DNA of 64,000 nucleotides from Candidatus Gastranaerophilales bacterium (GTDB taxonomy: Bacteria > Cyanobacteriota > Vampirovibrionia > Gastranaerophilales > Gastranaerophilaceae): assembly GCA_944323425.1 (NCBI GenBank), contig CALUSL010000006.1, forward strand, positions 25,778-89,777, read 5' to 3'. How positions within the stretch are numbered: the stretch's first letter is position 1; the number at the start of each line of letters is the position of its first letter. Made by a program: the position numbers and the translations under genes. Below, in pieces: positions 19,217 to 27,900 of the stretch. The notes beneath the pieces were generated by a model. That model was not told where the DNA came from, did no database searches, and saw nothing but the letters and a program-made list of their open reading frames with translations.

Positions 19217-19984
19217 TCAATTTTTCAACTGCGTACTGATTTTATCTTTTATTGCACTGTTTACTCTGTTTCTAAGCTGTATTTCCGTCAAATCCCGTTT
19301 TGAGAAATCTTCAATTTTTATCTCTCCGTTAACTGAAATTTTGTACACTACTGTTTCTTCACCGGCATCATATATCTTCTGATTCTTTGAAAGAAATTTT
19401 CTACTGCAATTTATATAAACAGGAATGATGTCCGTTTTTGTGTGTATAGCGAGCATTGCAGCTCCCTTGTGCAGCTTTAGAGTCTCACCGTCTGCTGTTC
19501 TTGTACCTGTCGGAAATATTATCAGGTTATATCCCTTGCTTAGCAAATGCACAGACTCTTTGAGCATACTCTCCTGATTCTCATCATTTATGAGAAAAAG
19601 GGATTTCACAATATTTCCCATGAAAATATTCTTTTTCAGCTCTTTTTTCGCAATACAGATTGTATCGGGAATAATACCGATTAGAAGCACTATGTCAATA
19701 AAACTAGGATGGTTTGCAACAATAATTTTTCCTCTTATATTTTTAAGACTTTCCGGATTTTCCGTTTCTATTTTTATTGCACCGGATTTTTCCATAAGCG
19801 CGTTAAAAAATCCCCATGTTTTGTGTACGACATTGCAATAAAAAGCCTTTCTTCCGCTCTTTTTCACAAAAACAGCCGCGCATGGAAAAATTATATAGTT
19901 TATAATTAAAGCACCGCACCCGAAAAACCCGAACAAAAAAAGAACAACAAAACTGCGCACAATTTTTTTTACTGCACTTTTCAT
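19217..19984 (-). CDS. 1-acylglycerol-3-phosphate acyltransferase-like enzyme (APE cluster)
   Basis: PlsC-type acyltransferase of about 255 aa with an N-terminal membrane helix (FVVLFLFGFFGCGALIINYI). The NHPSFID motif supplies the H-x4-D catalytic pair, and FPTGTRT is the acceptor-binding box (usually FPEGTRS; the Glu is Thr here). I start at ATG 19984 (MKSAVKKIV), 5 bases after the chain-length-factor stop, because the longer version begins inside the preceding gene. In APE clusters such an enzyme is thought to help anchor the polyene to a lipid. The E-to-T change may reflect an unusual acceptor. Confidence 0.85.
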   Translation of the reverse strand: MKSAVKKIVRSFVVLFLFGFFGCGALIINYIIFPCAAVFVKKSGRKAFYCNVVHKTWGFFNALMEKSGAIKIETENPESLKNIRGKIIVANHPSFIDIVLLIGIIPDTICIAKKELKKNIFMGNIVKSLFLINDENQESMLKESVHLLSKGYNLIIFPTGTRTADGETLKLHKGAAMLAIHTKTDIIPVYINCSRKFLSKNQKIYDAGEETVVYKISVNGEIKIEDFSKRDLTEIQLRNRVNSAIKDKISTQLKN

Positions 19985-19989
19985 AAGAG

Positions 19990-20616
19990 TTACCCCGTTA
20001 CCGTGAAAAGTCCGCCATCGCCCCAATACATATCAGAATTTCCGTTCATAAGTTCAAGAAATCTTTCAATTTCTGTCTTATCAAAAGTCTTTTTTACAGG
20101 AGATTCACAGATGTTTAGTGTAAATTTTCTGCCTTCATCTTTTGTAATAAGACATGAAAACCCGAAAACCTCATTCTTTGTATCACAGCAGCAAAACAGT
20201 ATATCAGTGTCCCCCGCAGAGGCTGCCGCCTCAACAAGACCTGATGAAAAAGTATTTTCCTCCGCAGCCATAGCGTTATAGCTGCAGGTTATTTTTTTCA
20301 AAAGAGAAAATGCGCCGGGTGCACTATTGTGCACAGAACCGCTGAAAGTAGCCGGAGAAACTTCGTTTTCTTCCGTATATTGCGTAATTATTTTGTCCAG
20401 TCTGTCTATTTCTCCATACTGTGAAGCAAAAACTATTTTCACTTCCGGAGTTTCATAACATTCATTCATTGCACACAGAGCCAGTTTGTCCGCAAGTGAA
20501 AGTTTTCTGCGTGACAATGGAGGCATAAAAGACAAATCAATACTGTCCTCTGTTACATAAGAATATTTTTTAATACAAAAATTCAATTTTCTTTTCAATT
20601 CTCTTTTTCCAGACAT
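19990..20616 (-). CDS. Ketosynthase chain-length-factor-like protein (ApeC-like)
   Basis: 208 aa, matching the short 'beta-ketoacyl synthase, N-terminal-like' family that acts as chain-length factor in APE systems. It has VFASQYGEIDRL and SVHNSAPGAFS; the thiolase-fold nucleophile Cys is absent, as expected for a chain-length factor. It is only about half the length of a full ketosynthase, which is normal for this group. It is the first gene of the leftward operon, head to head with the full ketosynthase at 20699 that is its likely partner. Confidence 0.82.
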   Translation of the reverse strand: MSGKRELKRKLNFCIKKYSYVTEDSIDLSFMPPLSRRKLSLADKLALCAMNECYETPEVKIVFASQYGEIDRLDKIITQYTEENEVSPATFSGSVHNSAPGAFSLLKKITCSYNAMAAEENTFSSGLVEAAASAGDTDILFCCCDTKNEVFGFSCLITKDEGRKFTLNICESPVKKTFDKTEIERFLELMNGNSDMYWGDGGLFTVTG

Positions 20617-20698
20617 TTTTTTAAACCGGTTGGATTTGTGTTATTATAAATTTTATTACAAATTTTTGCATAAATCAAAGAGGAGTATCCACCCGAAA
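20617..20698. promoter_or_regulatory. Divergent promoter region of the aryl polyene cluster
   Basis: The 82 bases between the two head-to-head operons must hold both promoters. Leftward, the minus strand reads TTGTAATAAAATTTATAATAA with a TATAAT about 25 bases before the ATG. Rightward, AGAGGAG lies 13 bases before ATG 20699. Sharing so short a region implies joint regulation of all 15 genes. No clear operator is seen. Confidence 0.65.
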
Positions 20699-21850
20699 AT
20701 GTCTGAAATCTATATAAACGAATATAGTGCAGTCTGCAATCTCGGCGCCCGTATAGATGAAATTTTTAAAAACGCGCTGAATTGCGGTAATGGATTTTTT
20801 ACGTTTGATTCGGATATTGTCAGAGGAAAAACATTTCCGCTGGGAAAAATAAATATTCCGCTGCCGGAAATAGAAAATAAAGTATACAATCTTCGCTGCA
20901 ACAGACTGTTGTTACACTGTTTAAGGGAAATAGACACGAAAAAACTGATTGAAAAATACGGAAGACACAGAATCGGTATCGTTATAGGAACAACTAACTC
21001 CGGTGCTGATGAATATGAAAAATCAGGCGATATAAGACATGCCCGTATAGGAAACCCGGCTGGTTTTTTAAAAAATCATCTCGGACTGGAAGGATATTTT
21101 AGCGGTGTGTCTACAGCGTGTACATCGGGAATAAAAGCATTTGCAACGGCAAAAAAGCTTATTGACACAGGAGTGTGCGATGCTGTTATAACAGGGGCGA
21201 CTGATGCCGTTTGCAAAACTCCGGTATTCGGTTTTCATTCTCTTGAGGTTCTCTCTCAAAACCCGTCTCTTCCTTTTAGCAAAAACCGGAATGGAATAAA
21301 TATAGGAGAGGGAGCTGCTTTGTTTGTTTTAGAAAAAGAGCCCGCAAAAACAGCTACAGCCGTATGCGGAATCGGAGAAACCTCTGATGCGTATCACTGT
21401 GCAACACCTGATCCCGAAGGCATTGAAGCAGCCCGTGCAATTGAGATTGCGCTGGAAGAAGCAGGCTTAAAACCAACAGGCATAAATTACATAAACCTGC
21501 ACGGCACAGGCACCTTAAGCAATGACATCATGGAAGCTCATGCTGTTCATAAAATATTTGCAGAAAAAACGCCCTCAAGCTCCACAAAATCTTTAACAGG
21601 TCACTGTCTGGGGGCTGCAGGCGGAATTGAGACAGCTTTGTGCTGTGCAATGCTGGATGAGAAAATAAACCCGGAAAACTATCTTCTGCCGCATTTTTAC
21701 GATGGTATGTACGATGATACGCTTCCTGTAATCAACCTTGTTCAAAAAAATCAAAAAGCGCAGAAGCTGGAATACGTTCTGAACAATTCTTTTGGATTTG
21801 GCGGTTCAAATGCAGCAATGGTTTTGAGGAGGGTGCATGCCCGCATATAA
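20699..21850 (+). CDS. Beta-ketoacyl-ACP synthase (ApeO-like, APE elongation)
   Basis: About 383 aa from ATG 20699, chosen because an AGAGGAG ribosome site precedes it and the longer frame start at 20630 adds unlikely residues. It has the complete ketosynthase set: nucleophile Cys in STACTSGIKAF, His in NLHGTGTLSND, His in TKSLTGHCLGAAGG and the C-terminal NNSFGFGGSNAA. It extends the polyene chain by condensation with malonyl-ACP, probably as a heterodimer with the chain-length-factor-like protein encoded divergently. It overlaps the dehydratase gene by 14 bases. Confidence 0.92.
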   Translation: MSEIYINEYSAVCNLGARIDEIFKNALNCGNGFFTFDSDIVRGKTFPLGKINIPLPEIENKVYNLRCNRLLLHCLREIDTKKLIEKYGRHRIGIVIGTTNSGADEYEKSGDIRHARIGNPAGFLKNHLGLEGYFSGVSTACTSGIKAFATAKKLIDTGVCDAVITGATDAVCKTPVFGFHSLEVLSQNPSLPFSKNRNGINIGEGAALFVLEKEPAKTATAVCGIGETSDAYHCATPDPEGIEAARAIEIALEEAGLKPTGINYINLHGTGTLSNDIMEAHAVHKIFAEKTPSSSTKSLTGHCLGAAGGIETALCCAMLDEKINPENYLLPHFYDGMYDDTLPVINLVQKNQKAQKLEYVLNNSFGFGGSNAAMVLRRVHARI

Positions 21851-22280
21851 TCTTGAAAAAATACTGCCGCACAATCCGCCGATGATTCTTATTGATGAGC
21901 TTCTGGATGTGGATTTGGAAACAAACACAGTAAAAGCGTCCGTTACCATAACAGAAGAAAAAATATTCTATGACAAAAACCTTAAGGGTATTTCACCGCT
22001 TGCCGGCATAGAGTTTATGGCACAGACCGTTGGCTGCTATGCGTATTTCAGAAACGGCGGGGGGGAGCCGAAAATCGGTTTTTTGCTCGGAAGCAGGGTA
22101 TACAAAAACAATATTGAAAAATTTGAACTTGGGAAAACGTACATAATCAAGACAGAACTCGCTTTTTCAGATAACGAACTTGTCTCGTTTGATTGTTTTA
22201 TCTATAATGATGGTATGGAATGCGCAAGGGCAACTGTCAACGTATACCAGCCGAATGATATTGAAAATATGAAATTATAA
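21837..22280 (+). CDS. Hotdog-fold 3-hydroxyacyl-ACP dehydratase (ApeP-like)
   Basis: 147-aa single hotdog protein. ILPHNPPMILIDEL has the His and AGIEFMAQTVGCYA the acidic residue expected in FabZ/FabA-like dehydratases of the APE type. It removes water from the 3-hydroxyacyl-ACP made by the ketoreductase, giving the trans double bond of the polyene. The cluster thus holds two dehydratase domains, this one and the ligase-fused one. Its start overlaps the ketosynthase end by 14 bases, implying coupled translation. Confidence 0.88.
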   Translation: MPAYNLEKILPHNPPMILIDELLDVDLETNTVKASVTITEEKIFYDKNLKGISPLAGIEFMAQTVGCYAYFRNGGGEPKIGFLLGSRVYKNNIEKFELGKTYIIKTELAFSDNELVSFDCFIYNDGMECARATVNVYQPNDIENMKL

Positions 22281-22299
22281 CTGAATAAAGCGGGGTAGT

Positions 22300-23028
22300 A
22301 TGGGCAAAAATGTTTTAGTTACCGGTTCAAGCAGGGGGATAGGAAAAGAAACGGCATTGTATCTGGCAAAGAACGGATACGATATTGTACTACACTGCAA
22401 CAGCAGCCTTGAAAAAGCACAAGAAACAGAAAAAGAAATAAAAGCCCTCGGTGTAAACACAAGAATTCTCCGGTTTGATGTAAGAGACAGACAAAAATGT
22501 TTCGATATTATTACAAAAGATATTGAAGAAAACGGGGTGTATTTCGGTGTGGTTTTGAATGCCGGCATAGCCAGAGACAATGTTTTTCCGGTTATGGAAG
22601 AATCAGAATGGGACGATGTTCTTGATACGAATCTCGGCAGCTTTTATAACGTTCTGAGACCGATTGTTATGCCAATGATTGAAAAACGGGTAAAAGGTCG
22701 TATCGTTACGATGTCCTCAATTTCGGGGCTGGCAGGAAACAGAGGTCAGGTAAACTACAGCGCCTCAAAAGCCGGCATCATCGGAGCAACAAAGGCATTG
22801 AGCCTTGAGCTTGCGAAAAGAGGTATAACAGTAAACTGTGTTGCTCCGGGGATGATAGAAACAGATATGATAAAAGATGTTCCGGTAGATGAAGTGAAAA
22901 AGATGATTCCTATGCGGCGAACAGGCAAGGCAAAAGAAGTGGCAAGCCTTGTTAATTATCTGTTTAGCGAAGATGCCTCATATATAACAGGGCAGGTTAT
23001 TTCTGTAAACGGAGGTTTGTACCTGTGA
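22300..23028 (+). CDS. 3-oxoacyl-ACP reductase, FabG-like (ApeQ-like)
   Basis: 242-aa short-chain dehydrogenase/reductase. It has the NADP-binding motif VTGSSRGIGKET, the NAG motif LNAGIARDN, catalytic Ser in MSSISG and YSASKAG with the Tyr-x3-Lys pair. It reduces 3-oxoacyl-ACP in each extension round. The GGGGTAGT ribosome site lies just before the ATG. It overlaps the next ketosynthase by 4 bases (GTGA). Confidence 0.92.
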   Translation: MGKNVLVTGSSRGIGKETALYLAKNGYDIVLHCNSSLEKAQETEKEIKALGVNTRILRFDVRDRQKCFDIITKDIEENGVYFGVVLNAGIARDNVFPVMEESEWDDVLDTNLGSFYNVLRPIVMPMIEKRVKGRIVTMSSISGLAGNRGQVNYSASKAGIIGATKALSLELAKRGITVNCVAPGMIETDMIKDVPVDEVKKMIPMRRTGKAKEVASLVNYLFSEDASYITGQVISVNGGLYL

Positions 23029-24251
23029 AAAGAGTAGTTGTTACGGGCATGGCGCTGGCAAGTCCGCTTGGTTGCAGCGTTCAGGGTGCGTTTGATAATT
23101 TGCATAAATTCAAAAACTGTGTCACACGCTGGAGCGAACTGGATGATTTTGAAAACATGAACACCCGTCTGGCTGCGCCTGTACAGGGTTTTGCAACTCC
23201 TGCCCATTTTAACAGAAAAGTAACAAGAACAATGGGACAGGTAGCCGTGATGAGTACGGCGGTGACAGAAGAAGCGCTAAAAGATGCAGGACTTCTGGGC
23301 GACGAAATTATTTCTAACGGACAAACAGGTGTCAGTTACGGCTCCTCGTCAGGCTCTCTTGATTCAATAATTGATTTTTACACAATGCAGGTTGAGAAAA
23401 AAGTCCGCTGCGTAAACTCCGGCTCTTACATAAAAATGATGCCTCAGACTACAACAGTAAATATCTCATTGTATTTTAAGACAAAAGGCAGACTTATACC
23501 CAGTTCTACAGCCTGCACATCAGGCTCGATGGGGATAGGATACGCTTACGAAGCAATAAAAAACGGATACCAAACAGTTATGATAGCGGGCGGTGCAGAT
23601 GAACTTCATCCTTCGCATATTGCCATATTTGATACACTCTACGCAACAAGCCTGAAAAACGACACACCCGAACTAACACCCGCACCGTTTGACAGAGACA
23701 GAGACGGGCTTGTGCTGGGAGAAGGCGCCGGCACATTAATTCTTGAAGAGTATGAACATGCAAAAAAACGCGGCGCAAAAATTTATGCAGAAGTTATCGG
23801 TTTCGGCACATCAACAGACGGAACGCACATAACAAACCCGAATCATGAAACAATGGGTTCTGCACTTGAACTTGCGCTAAAAGATGCCGGCATTTCCCCT
23901 GATGATATAGGATATGTCAACGCCCACGGTACCGCGACATTGCACGGTGATATTGCGGAAAGTATCGCAACCTGTGATATCTTCAAAAGAAAAGTTCCTC
24001 TCAGCTCCCTGAAAAGTTACACCGGACATACTCTCGGAGCCTGCGGAGCAATAGAAGCTATTCTTTCCATTCAAATGATGAACAGCAAATGGTTTTCACC
24101 AACGCTGAATCTAAGAAATATTGACGAAAATTGTGCGCCGCTGGGATATATTACGGGCAAAGGAATAGAAATCGATACGGATGTAATTATGTCGAACAAC
24201 TTTGCTTTCGGCGGAATAAACACCTCTCTTATTTTCAGAAAAATAGTTTAG
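23025..24251 (+). CDS. Second beta-ketoacyl-ACP synthase, FabF-like (ApeR-like)
   Basis: 408 aa beginning with GTG at 23025. It has nucleophile Cys in STACTSGSMGIG, His in NAHGTATLHGD and His in LKSYTGHTLGACGA, so it is catalytically complete. APE clusters carry two ketosynthases, of which one works with the chain-length factor; this one resembles ordinary FabF more and may prime or run early cycles. It is the last gene of the rightward operon and ends against the leftward small secreted protein gene (4-base convergent overlap). Confidence 0.92.
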   Translation: MKRVVVTGMALASPLGCSVQGAFDNLHKFKNCVTRWSELDDFENMNTRLAAPVQGFATPAHFNRKVTRTMGQVAVMSTAVTEEALKDAGLLGDEIISNGQTGVSYGSSSGSLDSIIDFYTMQVEKKVRCVNSGSYIKMMPQTTTVNISLYFKTKGRLIPSSTACTSGSMGIGYAYEAIKNGYQTVMIAGGADELHPSHIAIFDTLYATSLKNDTPELTPAPFDRDRDGLVLGEGAGTLILEEYEHAKKRGAKIYAEVIGFGTSTDGTHITNPNHETMGSALELALKDAGISPDDIGYVNAHGTATLHGDIAESIATCDIFKRKVPLSSLKSYTGHTLGACGAIEAILSIQMMNSKWFSPTLNLRNIDENCAPLGYITGKGIEIDTDVIMSNNFAFGGINTSLIFRKIV

Positions 24252-24559
24252 CGGGAAGCCTTCAGAGCACGGAGTGAATTTTTGTATTCCTGCTTTATGC
24301 ACATTTTTGAATTCGTAAGTTTTTCTATTTGCTGCTGGTACTGAAGAATTTTCTTTCTTGTCTCAGGAGTGTTGCACGGGTCTTGAGCCGAAAGTTCCTG
24401 TATTGCCTGCAATTTTCCCTTTATTTGTGCATTTATTACCTTTTTCTTGACTGATTTGTTGTTTTTCAGCATTTTTTTCTGCATACGATAACTGCACTCT
24501 GCATTTGCAGCACCTGCAAAGAAACAGAAAGCCAGAAGAAACGCACATAATTTTTTCAT
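24248..24559 (-). CDS. Small secreted cysteine-containing protein
   Basis: About 103 aa from ATG 24559 (ribosome site AGGTGGG) with a classic signal peptide: MKK, a hydrophobic core rich in Phe/Leu/Ala and ANA before ECSYRMQ. The mature part is about 83 residues, highly basic and helical, with three cysteines. The family is not recognised. It converges on the APE operon, and its position gives no firm clue to function. Confidence 0.65.
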   Translation of the reverse strand: MKKLCAFLLAFCFFAGAANAECSYRMQKKMLKNNKSVKKKVINAQIKGKLQAIQELSAQDPCNTPETRKKILQYQQQIEKLTNSKMCIKQEYKNSLRALKASR

Positions 24560-24727
24560 TATACCCACCTCGTTTTACTTCAGAATAAGCAGTATTTTTT
24601 CTTATTACAATTGGTTATATGTTCATAGACATAAAGAAAACAAATTTTCACAAAAAAGATATGAAATTCAGGACAAACCGTTTTACATACACATTTAATA
24701 AAAAATAAAAAAAATTTTTATTTTTAC

Positions 24728-24757
24728 TTGACTAAAAAGCACTGTATGACTGATAAT
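24728..24757 (+). promoter_or_regulatory. Sigma70-type promoter of glnA (leaderless)
   Basis: TTGACT (24728-24733) and GATAAT (24752-24757) are separated by 18 bases. The ATG of glnA starts 7 bases after the -10 hexamer, so the predicted transcript begins at the start codon. No Shine-Dalgarno sequence is present. I searched for an NtcA-type GTA-N8-TAC site and found none. Confidence 0.75.
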
Positions 24758-24763
24758 TGAGAT

Positions 24764-26092
24764 ATGTACAACCGTGAAGACATACTAGAAACAATCAGGG
24801 ATAAAAATATCGAATCAATAGCCCTGCAGTTTACTGATATAAGAGGGCAAATAAAAAACCTGATGCTGCCATCCTCCAGGATAAACGAAGTTTTAAATAA
24901 CGAAATTGCATTTGACGGATCATCAGTTTCCGGATTCAGAGAAAATGAGACAATGGATCTTGTATTCTATCCGGACATCAGCACATTCAAAGTATACCCC
25001 GACAACATACCGAAACTAAGAAACACGGCTCGTTTTATCTGTGATATTTACAACGCTGACGGCACACCGTTCGAAGGATGTCCGCGCTGCAATTTAAAAA
25101 AGATTATAGCCAGAATGGAATCTGATTACGGATACACGATGAACATCGGTCCGGAAATAGAATTCTTTTTGTTTAAAACAGATGAAAACAACAATATTTT
25201 GAACAATGTTTTCAACCACGTCGGATATTACGACCTGAATTCAGAAGAAAATATAGAAGAAGTTTTGAATCAGATGGTCATTGCAATGGAACAGATGGGG
25301 CTGGAGTTTGACGCAATCCACCATGAAGCCGCACCGCTCCAGTTCGAAGTGGATCTGGAATATGACAATATACTAAAAACAGCAGACAACCTTATGACCT
25401 TCAAATATATTGCAAAAATGACCGCAGGCATGTTCGGTTTTACTGCTTCGTTTATGCCCAAACCACTTTTCGGAGTCAACGGCTCGGGTCTGCACCTGAA
25501 CATATCTCTCGATAAAAACGGAGAAAACGCATTTTTCCAAAAAGACAATATCTACCAGCTCTCAAATGAGGCTCTGTATTCAGTAGGCTCTTTACTGAAA
25601 AACATAAACGGGATTACTGCCGTCTTAAACCCAACAGTAAACAGTTACAAAAGACTGGTCAGGGATTATGAAGCTCCGGTGTATCTGGCTTGGTCGGTAG
25701 TCACGAGAAGTGCGCTCGTTAGAATCCCTCAGAAAAGAGGCTCCGCAACAAGACTGGAACTCCGTTCTCCGGATTTCAGCACAAATCCTTATCTTTCTTT
25801 TGCTGTACTGCTGCAGACTTGTATTGACGGAATAAGAAACAGGGTAGATCCGCCCAAACCAATGGAAAAAAATCTGTTTCTGCTCTCCTCAAACGAAATA
25901 AAAATGAGAAAAATAAAAAGCCTCCCGCGCAACATGTTTTCAGCTCTTGAAAATTTTGAGAAAAGTATGCTCTCACGCGCGGCACTCGGAGACTATATTT
26001 TTGAAGAATTTTTGAAAACAAAAAGAAAAGAATGGAAATTATACAGAAAACAGGTCACACCGTGGGAAATCAAAAATTATATGGACGTGTAA
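24764..26092 (+). CDS. glnA: Glutamine synthetase type I
   Basis: 442-aa cytoplasmic enzyme making glutamine from glutamate, ammonia and ATP. Residues in the GSI pattern are visible: the N-terminal beta-grasp with DGSSVSGF (the Asp50/Ser53 region), metal-binding NIGPEIEFF, the VNGSGLHLN active-site block and NPTVNSYKRL. At 442 aa it matches the shorter GSI-alpha form, which usually lacks the adenylylation loop. The start is fixed by the family N-terminus even though no ribosome site exists. It is followed at 57 bp by a glutamate synthase-type gene, so the pair forms a nitrogen-assimilation unit. Confidence 0.95.
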   Translation: MYNREDILETIRDKNIESIALQFTDIRGQIKNLMLPSSRINEVLNNEIAFDGSSVSGFRENETMDLVFYPDISTFKVYPDNIPKLRNTARFICDIYNADGTPFEGCPRCNLKKIIARMESDYGYTMNIGPEIEFFLFKTDENNNILNNVFNHVGYYDLNSEENIEEVLNQMVIAMEQMGLEFDAIHHEAAPLQFEVDLEYDNILKTADNLMTFKYIAKMTAGMFGFTASFMPKPLFGVNGSGLHLNISLDKNGENAFFQKDNIYQLSNEALYSVGSLLKNINGITAVLNPTVNSYKRLVRDYEAPVYLAWSVVTRSALVRIPQKRGSATRLELRSPDFSTNPYLSFAVLLQTCIDGIRNRVDPPKPMEKNLFLLSSNEIKMRKIKSLPRNMFSALENFEKSMLSRAALGDYIFEEFLKTKRKEWKLYRKQVTPWEIKNYMDV

Positions 26093-26149
26093 ACATAACA
26101 AAATTTTTATTATATAATTTTTACGGGTACTTATGGAGTTAAAATAAAA

Positions 26150-27529
26150 ATGGAAAAAGTAGAAAGACAACATCCAAAAGAACAGGATCCTAAAGTCAGA
26201 AGAACAAATTTTGATGCGGTTGAAAGCAATTTCACACCCGAACAGGCAAAACTTGAAGCATCAAGATGCCTGAACTGCAAAAATCCGCGCTGCGTTCAGG
26301 GATGCCCTGTTAATATAAAAATTCCTGATTTTATTCAGGCAATAAAAGAAGACAATCTCGAAAAAGCCGGAGATATAATAAGAGAAACGAGCCTTCTGCC
26401 CTCTGTATGCGGCAGAGTATGCCCGCAGGAAAGACAGTGCGAAGGCAACTGCGTTCTCGGTATAAAAGGAAAATCCGTAGCCATAGGCGCACTCGAAAGA
26501 TACGTCGGAGACAACACAGATGCAAAAAACAACATCCAGCCAGAAAAAGGCAAAAAAGTTGCAATAGTAGGCTCTGGATGTGCCGGTATTACAGCAGCTG
26601 CCGACCTGAGAAAACTCGGCTATGAGGTAACGGTTTTTGAAGCATTGCACAAACTCGGCGGTGTTTTAAGATACGGCATCCCTCCGTTCAGACTTCCGAG
26701 AACAGTTCTGGACAGAGAACTTAATTCGCTTAAAAACATAGGTGTTAAGTTCTTCAAAAATGTCATTGTCGGAAAATCAATAACAATTAACCAGCTAAAA
26801 GAAGAAGGTTATGACGCAATATTTCTCTGCTCCGGTGCAGGATTGCCCAAAATGCTCGGAGTCCCGGGAGAAAACCTCAACGGTGTATACAGTGCAAACG
26901 AATTTCTGACAAGGGTAAACCTCATGCACGCAAACAGCCCTGACACACCGACCCCGTTAAAAGTCGGAAAACGTGCGGCTATCATAGGCGGCGGAAACGT
27001 TGCGATGGATGCAGCAAGAACCGCGGTGCGTGTAGGATATGAAGATGTTTATATTGTATATAGAAGAACTGAAGCCGAACTGCCGGCAAGGCTTGAAGAA
27101 ATCAGACACGCAAAAGAAGAAGGCGTAATATTCAAATTTCTTCACTCTCCTGTCGAAATTCTCGGAGAAGACGGTTATGCAAAAACGCTCAGACTCGAAA
27201 TTATGGAGCTGGGAGAACCCGACGAAAGCGGAAGAAGAAAACCAGTACCCACCGGAAAAACAGAAGATATGGAATTTGATACAATAATCGTCGCTCTTGG
27301 AACAGGTCCGAACCCGATTATTCAAAAGTCAGCCGAGAACGAAGGTCTCGATCTGGAAACAAACCAGCGTGGTTATATAATCGTAAATCCTGAAACCGGA
27401 GAAACTTCCATCAAAGGAGTATATGCAGGCGGTGACGTTGCGCCGGTAGGCGAATCCAACGCTATCAACGCTATGGGAGCCGGAAAACGGGCAGCAAAAG
27501 CAATCGATGAATATTTAAAAAGTTTATAA
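26150..27529 (+). CDS. gltA: Glutamate synthase small subunit-like NADPH oxidoreductase
   Basis: 459-aa FAD and Fe-S protein. The N-terminal region has Cys groups CLNCKNPRCVQGCPV and CGRVCPQERQCEGNC for two 4Fe-4S clusters. It is followed by FAD motif VGSGCAGITAAADL and NADPH motif IGGGNVAMDAARTA. The family includes the GOGAT small subunit, stand-alone 'homotetrameric' GltA proteins and NfnB (ferredoxin:NADP+ transhydrogenase). Its place right after glnA favours ammonia assimilation; NfnB is the main alternative, but no NfnA gene lies next to it. A TATAAT box near 26114 and a GGAG ribosome site give it its own promoter. Confidence 0.88.
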   Translation: MEKVERQHPKEQDPKVRRTNFDAVESNFTPEQAKLEASRCLNCKNPRCVQGCPVNIKIPDFIQAIKEDNLEKAGDIIRETSLLPSVCGRVCPQERQCEGNCVLGIKGKSVAIGALERYVGDNTDAKNNIQPEKGKKVAIVGSGCAGITAAADLRKLGYEVTVFEALHKLGGVLRYGIPPFRLPRTVLDRELNSLKNIGVKFFKNVIVGKSITINQLKEEGYDAIFLCSGAGLPKMLGVPGENLNGVYSANEFLTRVNLMHANSPDTPTPLKVGKRAAIIGGGNVAMDAARTAVRVGYEDVYIVYRRTEAELPARLEEIRHAKEEGVIFKFLHSPVEILGEDGYAKTLRLEIMELGEPDESGRRKPVPTGKTEDMEFDTIIVALGTGPNPIIQKSAENEGLDLETNQRGYIIVNPETGETSIKGVYAGGDVAPVGESNAINAMGAGKRAAKAIDEYLKSL

Positions 27530-27534
27530 ATATT

Positions 27535-27558
27535 AAGCCCGCAGATTTGCGGGCTTTT
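27535..27558 (+). terminator. Rho-independent terminator after gltA-like gene
   Basis: AAGCCCGC / GCGGGCTT stem with a short loop and a TTTT tail, placed 6 bases after the stop codon. Confidence 0.88.
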
Positions 27559-27589
27559 AATTATCTATTTTTTGAATTAAAATTTAGAT

Positions 27590-27823
27590 ATGGGAAAGGC
27601 TAAAAAACGGAATTTTTACAGTTGTACTAAAGGGAATTTGTCACTCAACGGAACACTGAAACGAGAAGATGCGGTAATCCACGTTATAGAACGTTTCAAA
27701 CAGAATGATTTTGGAGAGGATACAAAATCCGTTATTACCCTTTTTGGCATTACCGCCGAAGAATTGGCGGAAGCCGGTGCTGCATACGAAGATTTGCTTG
27801 CGCTAAAGGCTCTTTTTATATAA
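27590..27823 (+). CDS. Small hypothetical protein (77 aa)
   Basis: ATG 27590 is preceded six bases upstream by TAAAAT (27578-27583) and no ribosome site, one of the probable leaderless starts of the window. The product has a basic Cys-containing N-terminus (MGKAKKRNFYSCTKG) followed by an acidic helical part ending in hydrophobic ALKALFI. No known family is recognised. The gene stands alone between a terminator and the histidine-kinase-like gene. Confidence 0.6.
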   Translation: MGKAKKRNFYSCTKGNLSLNGTLKREDAVIHVIERFKQNDFGEDTKSVITLFGITAEELAEAGAAYEDLLALKALFI

Positions 27824-27900
27824 AAAATAAATTATTTTAAACAATTTGTTTATAAAACTTTGAAAATGTGATAATATTTAACAGTATTGTGAGACGTTAT

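Noticed and set aside
18888..19220. Long form of ACP 1 starting at 19220
   Set aside because: The extra N-terminal residues are unlike any ACP, and a TTG with a good ribosome site gives a normal-length protein.
24569..24763. NtcA-type GTA-N8-TAC site upstream of glnA
   Set aside because: No match to the full pattern was found on reading; only scattered half sites.
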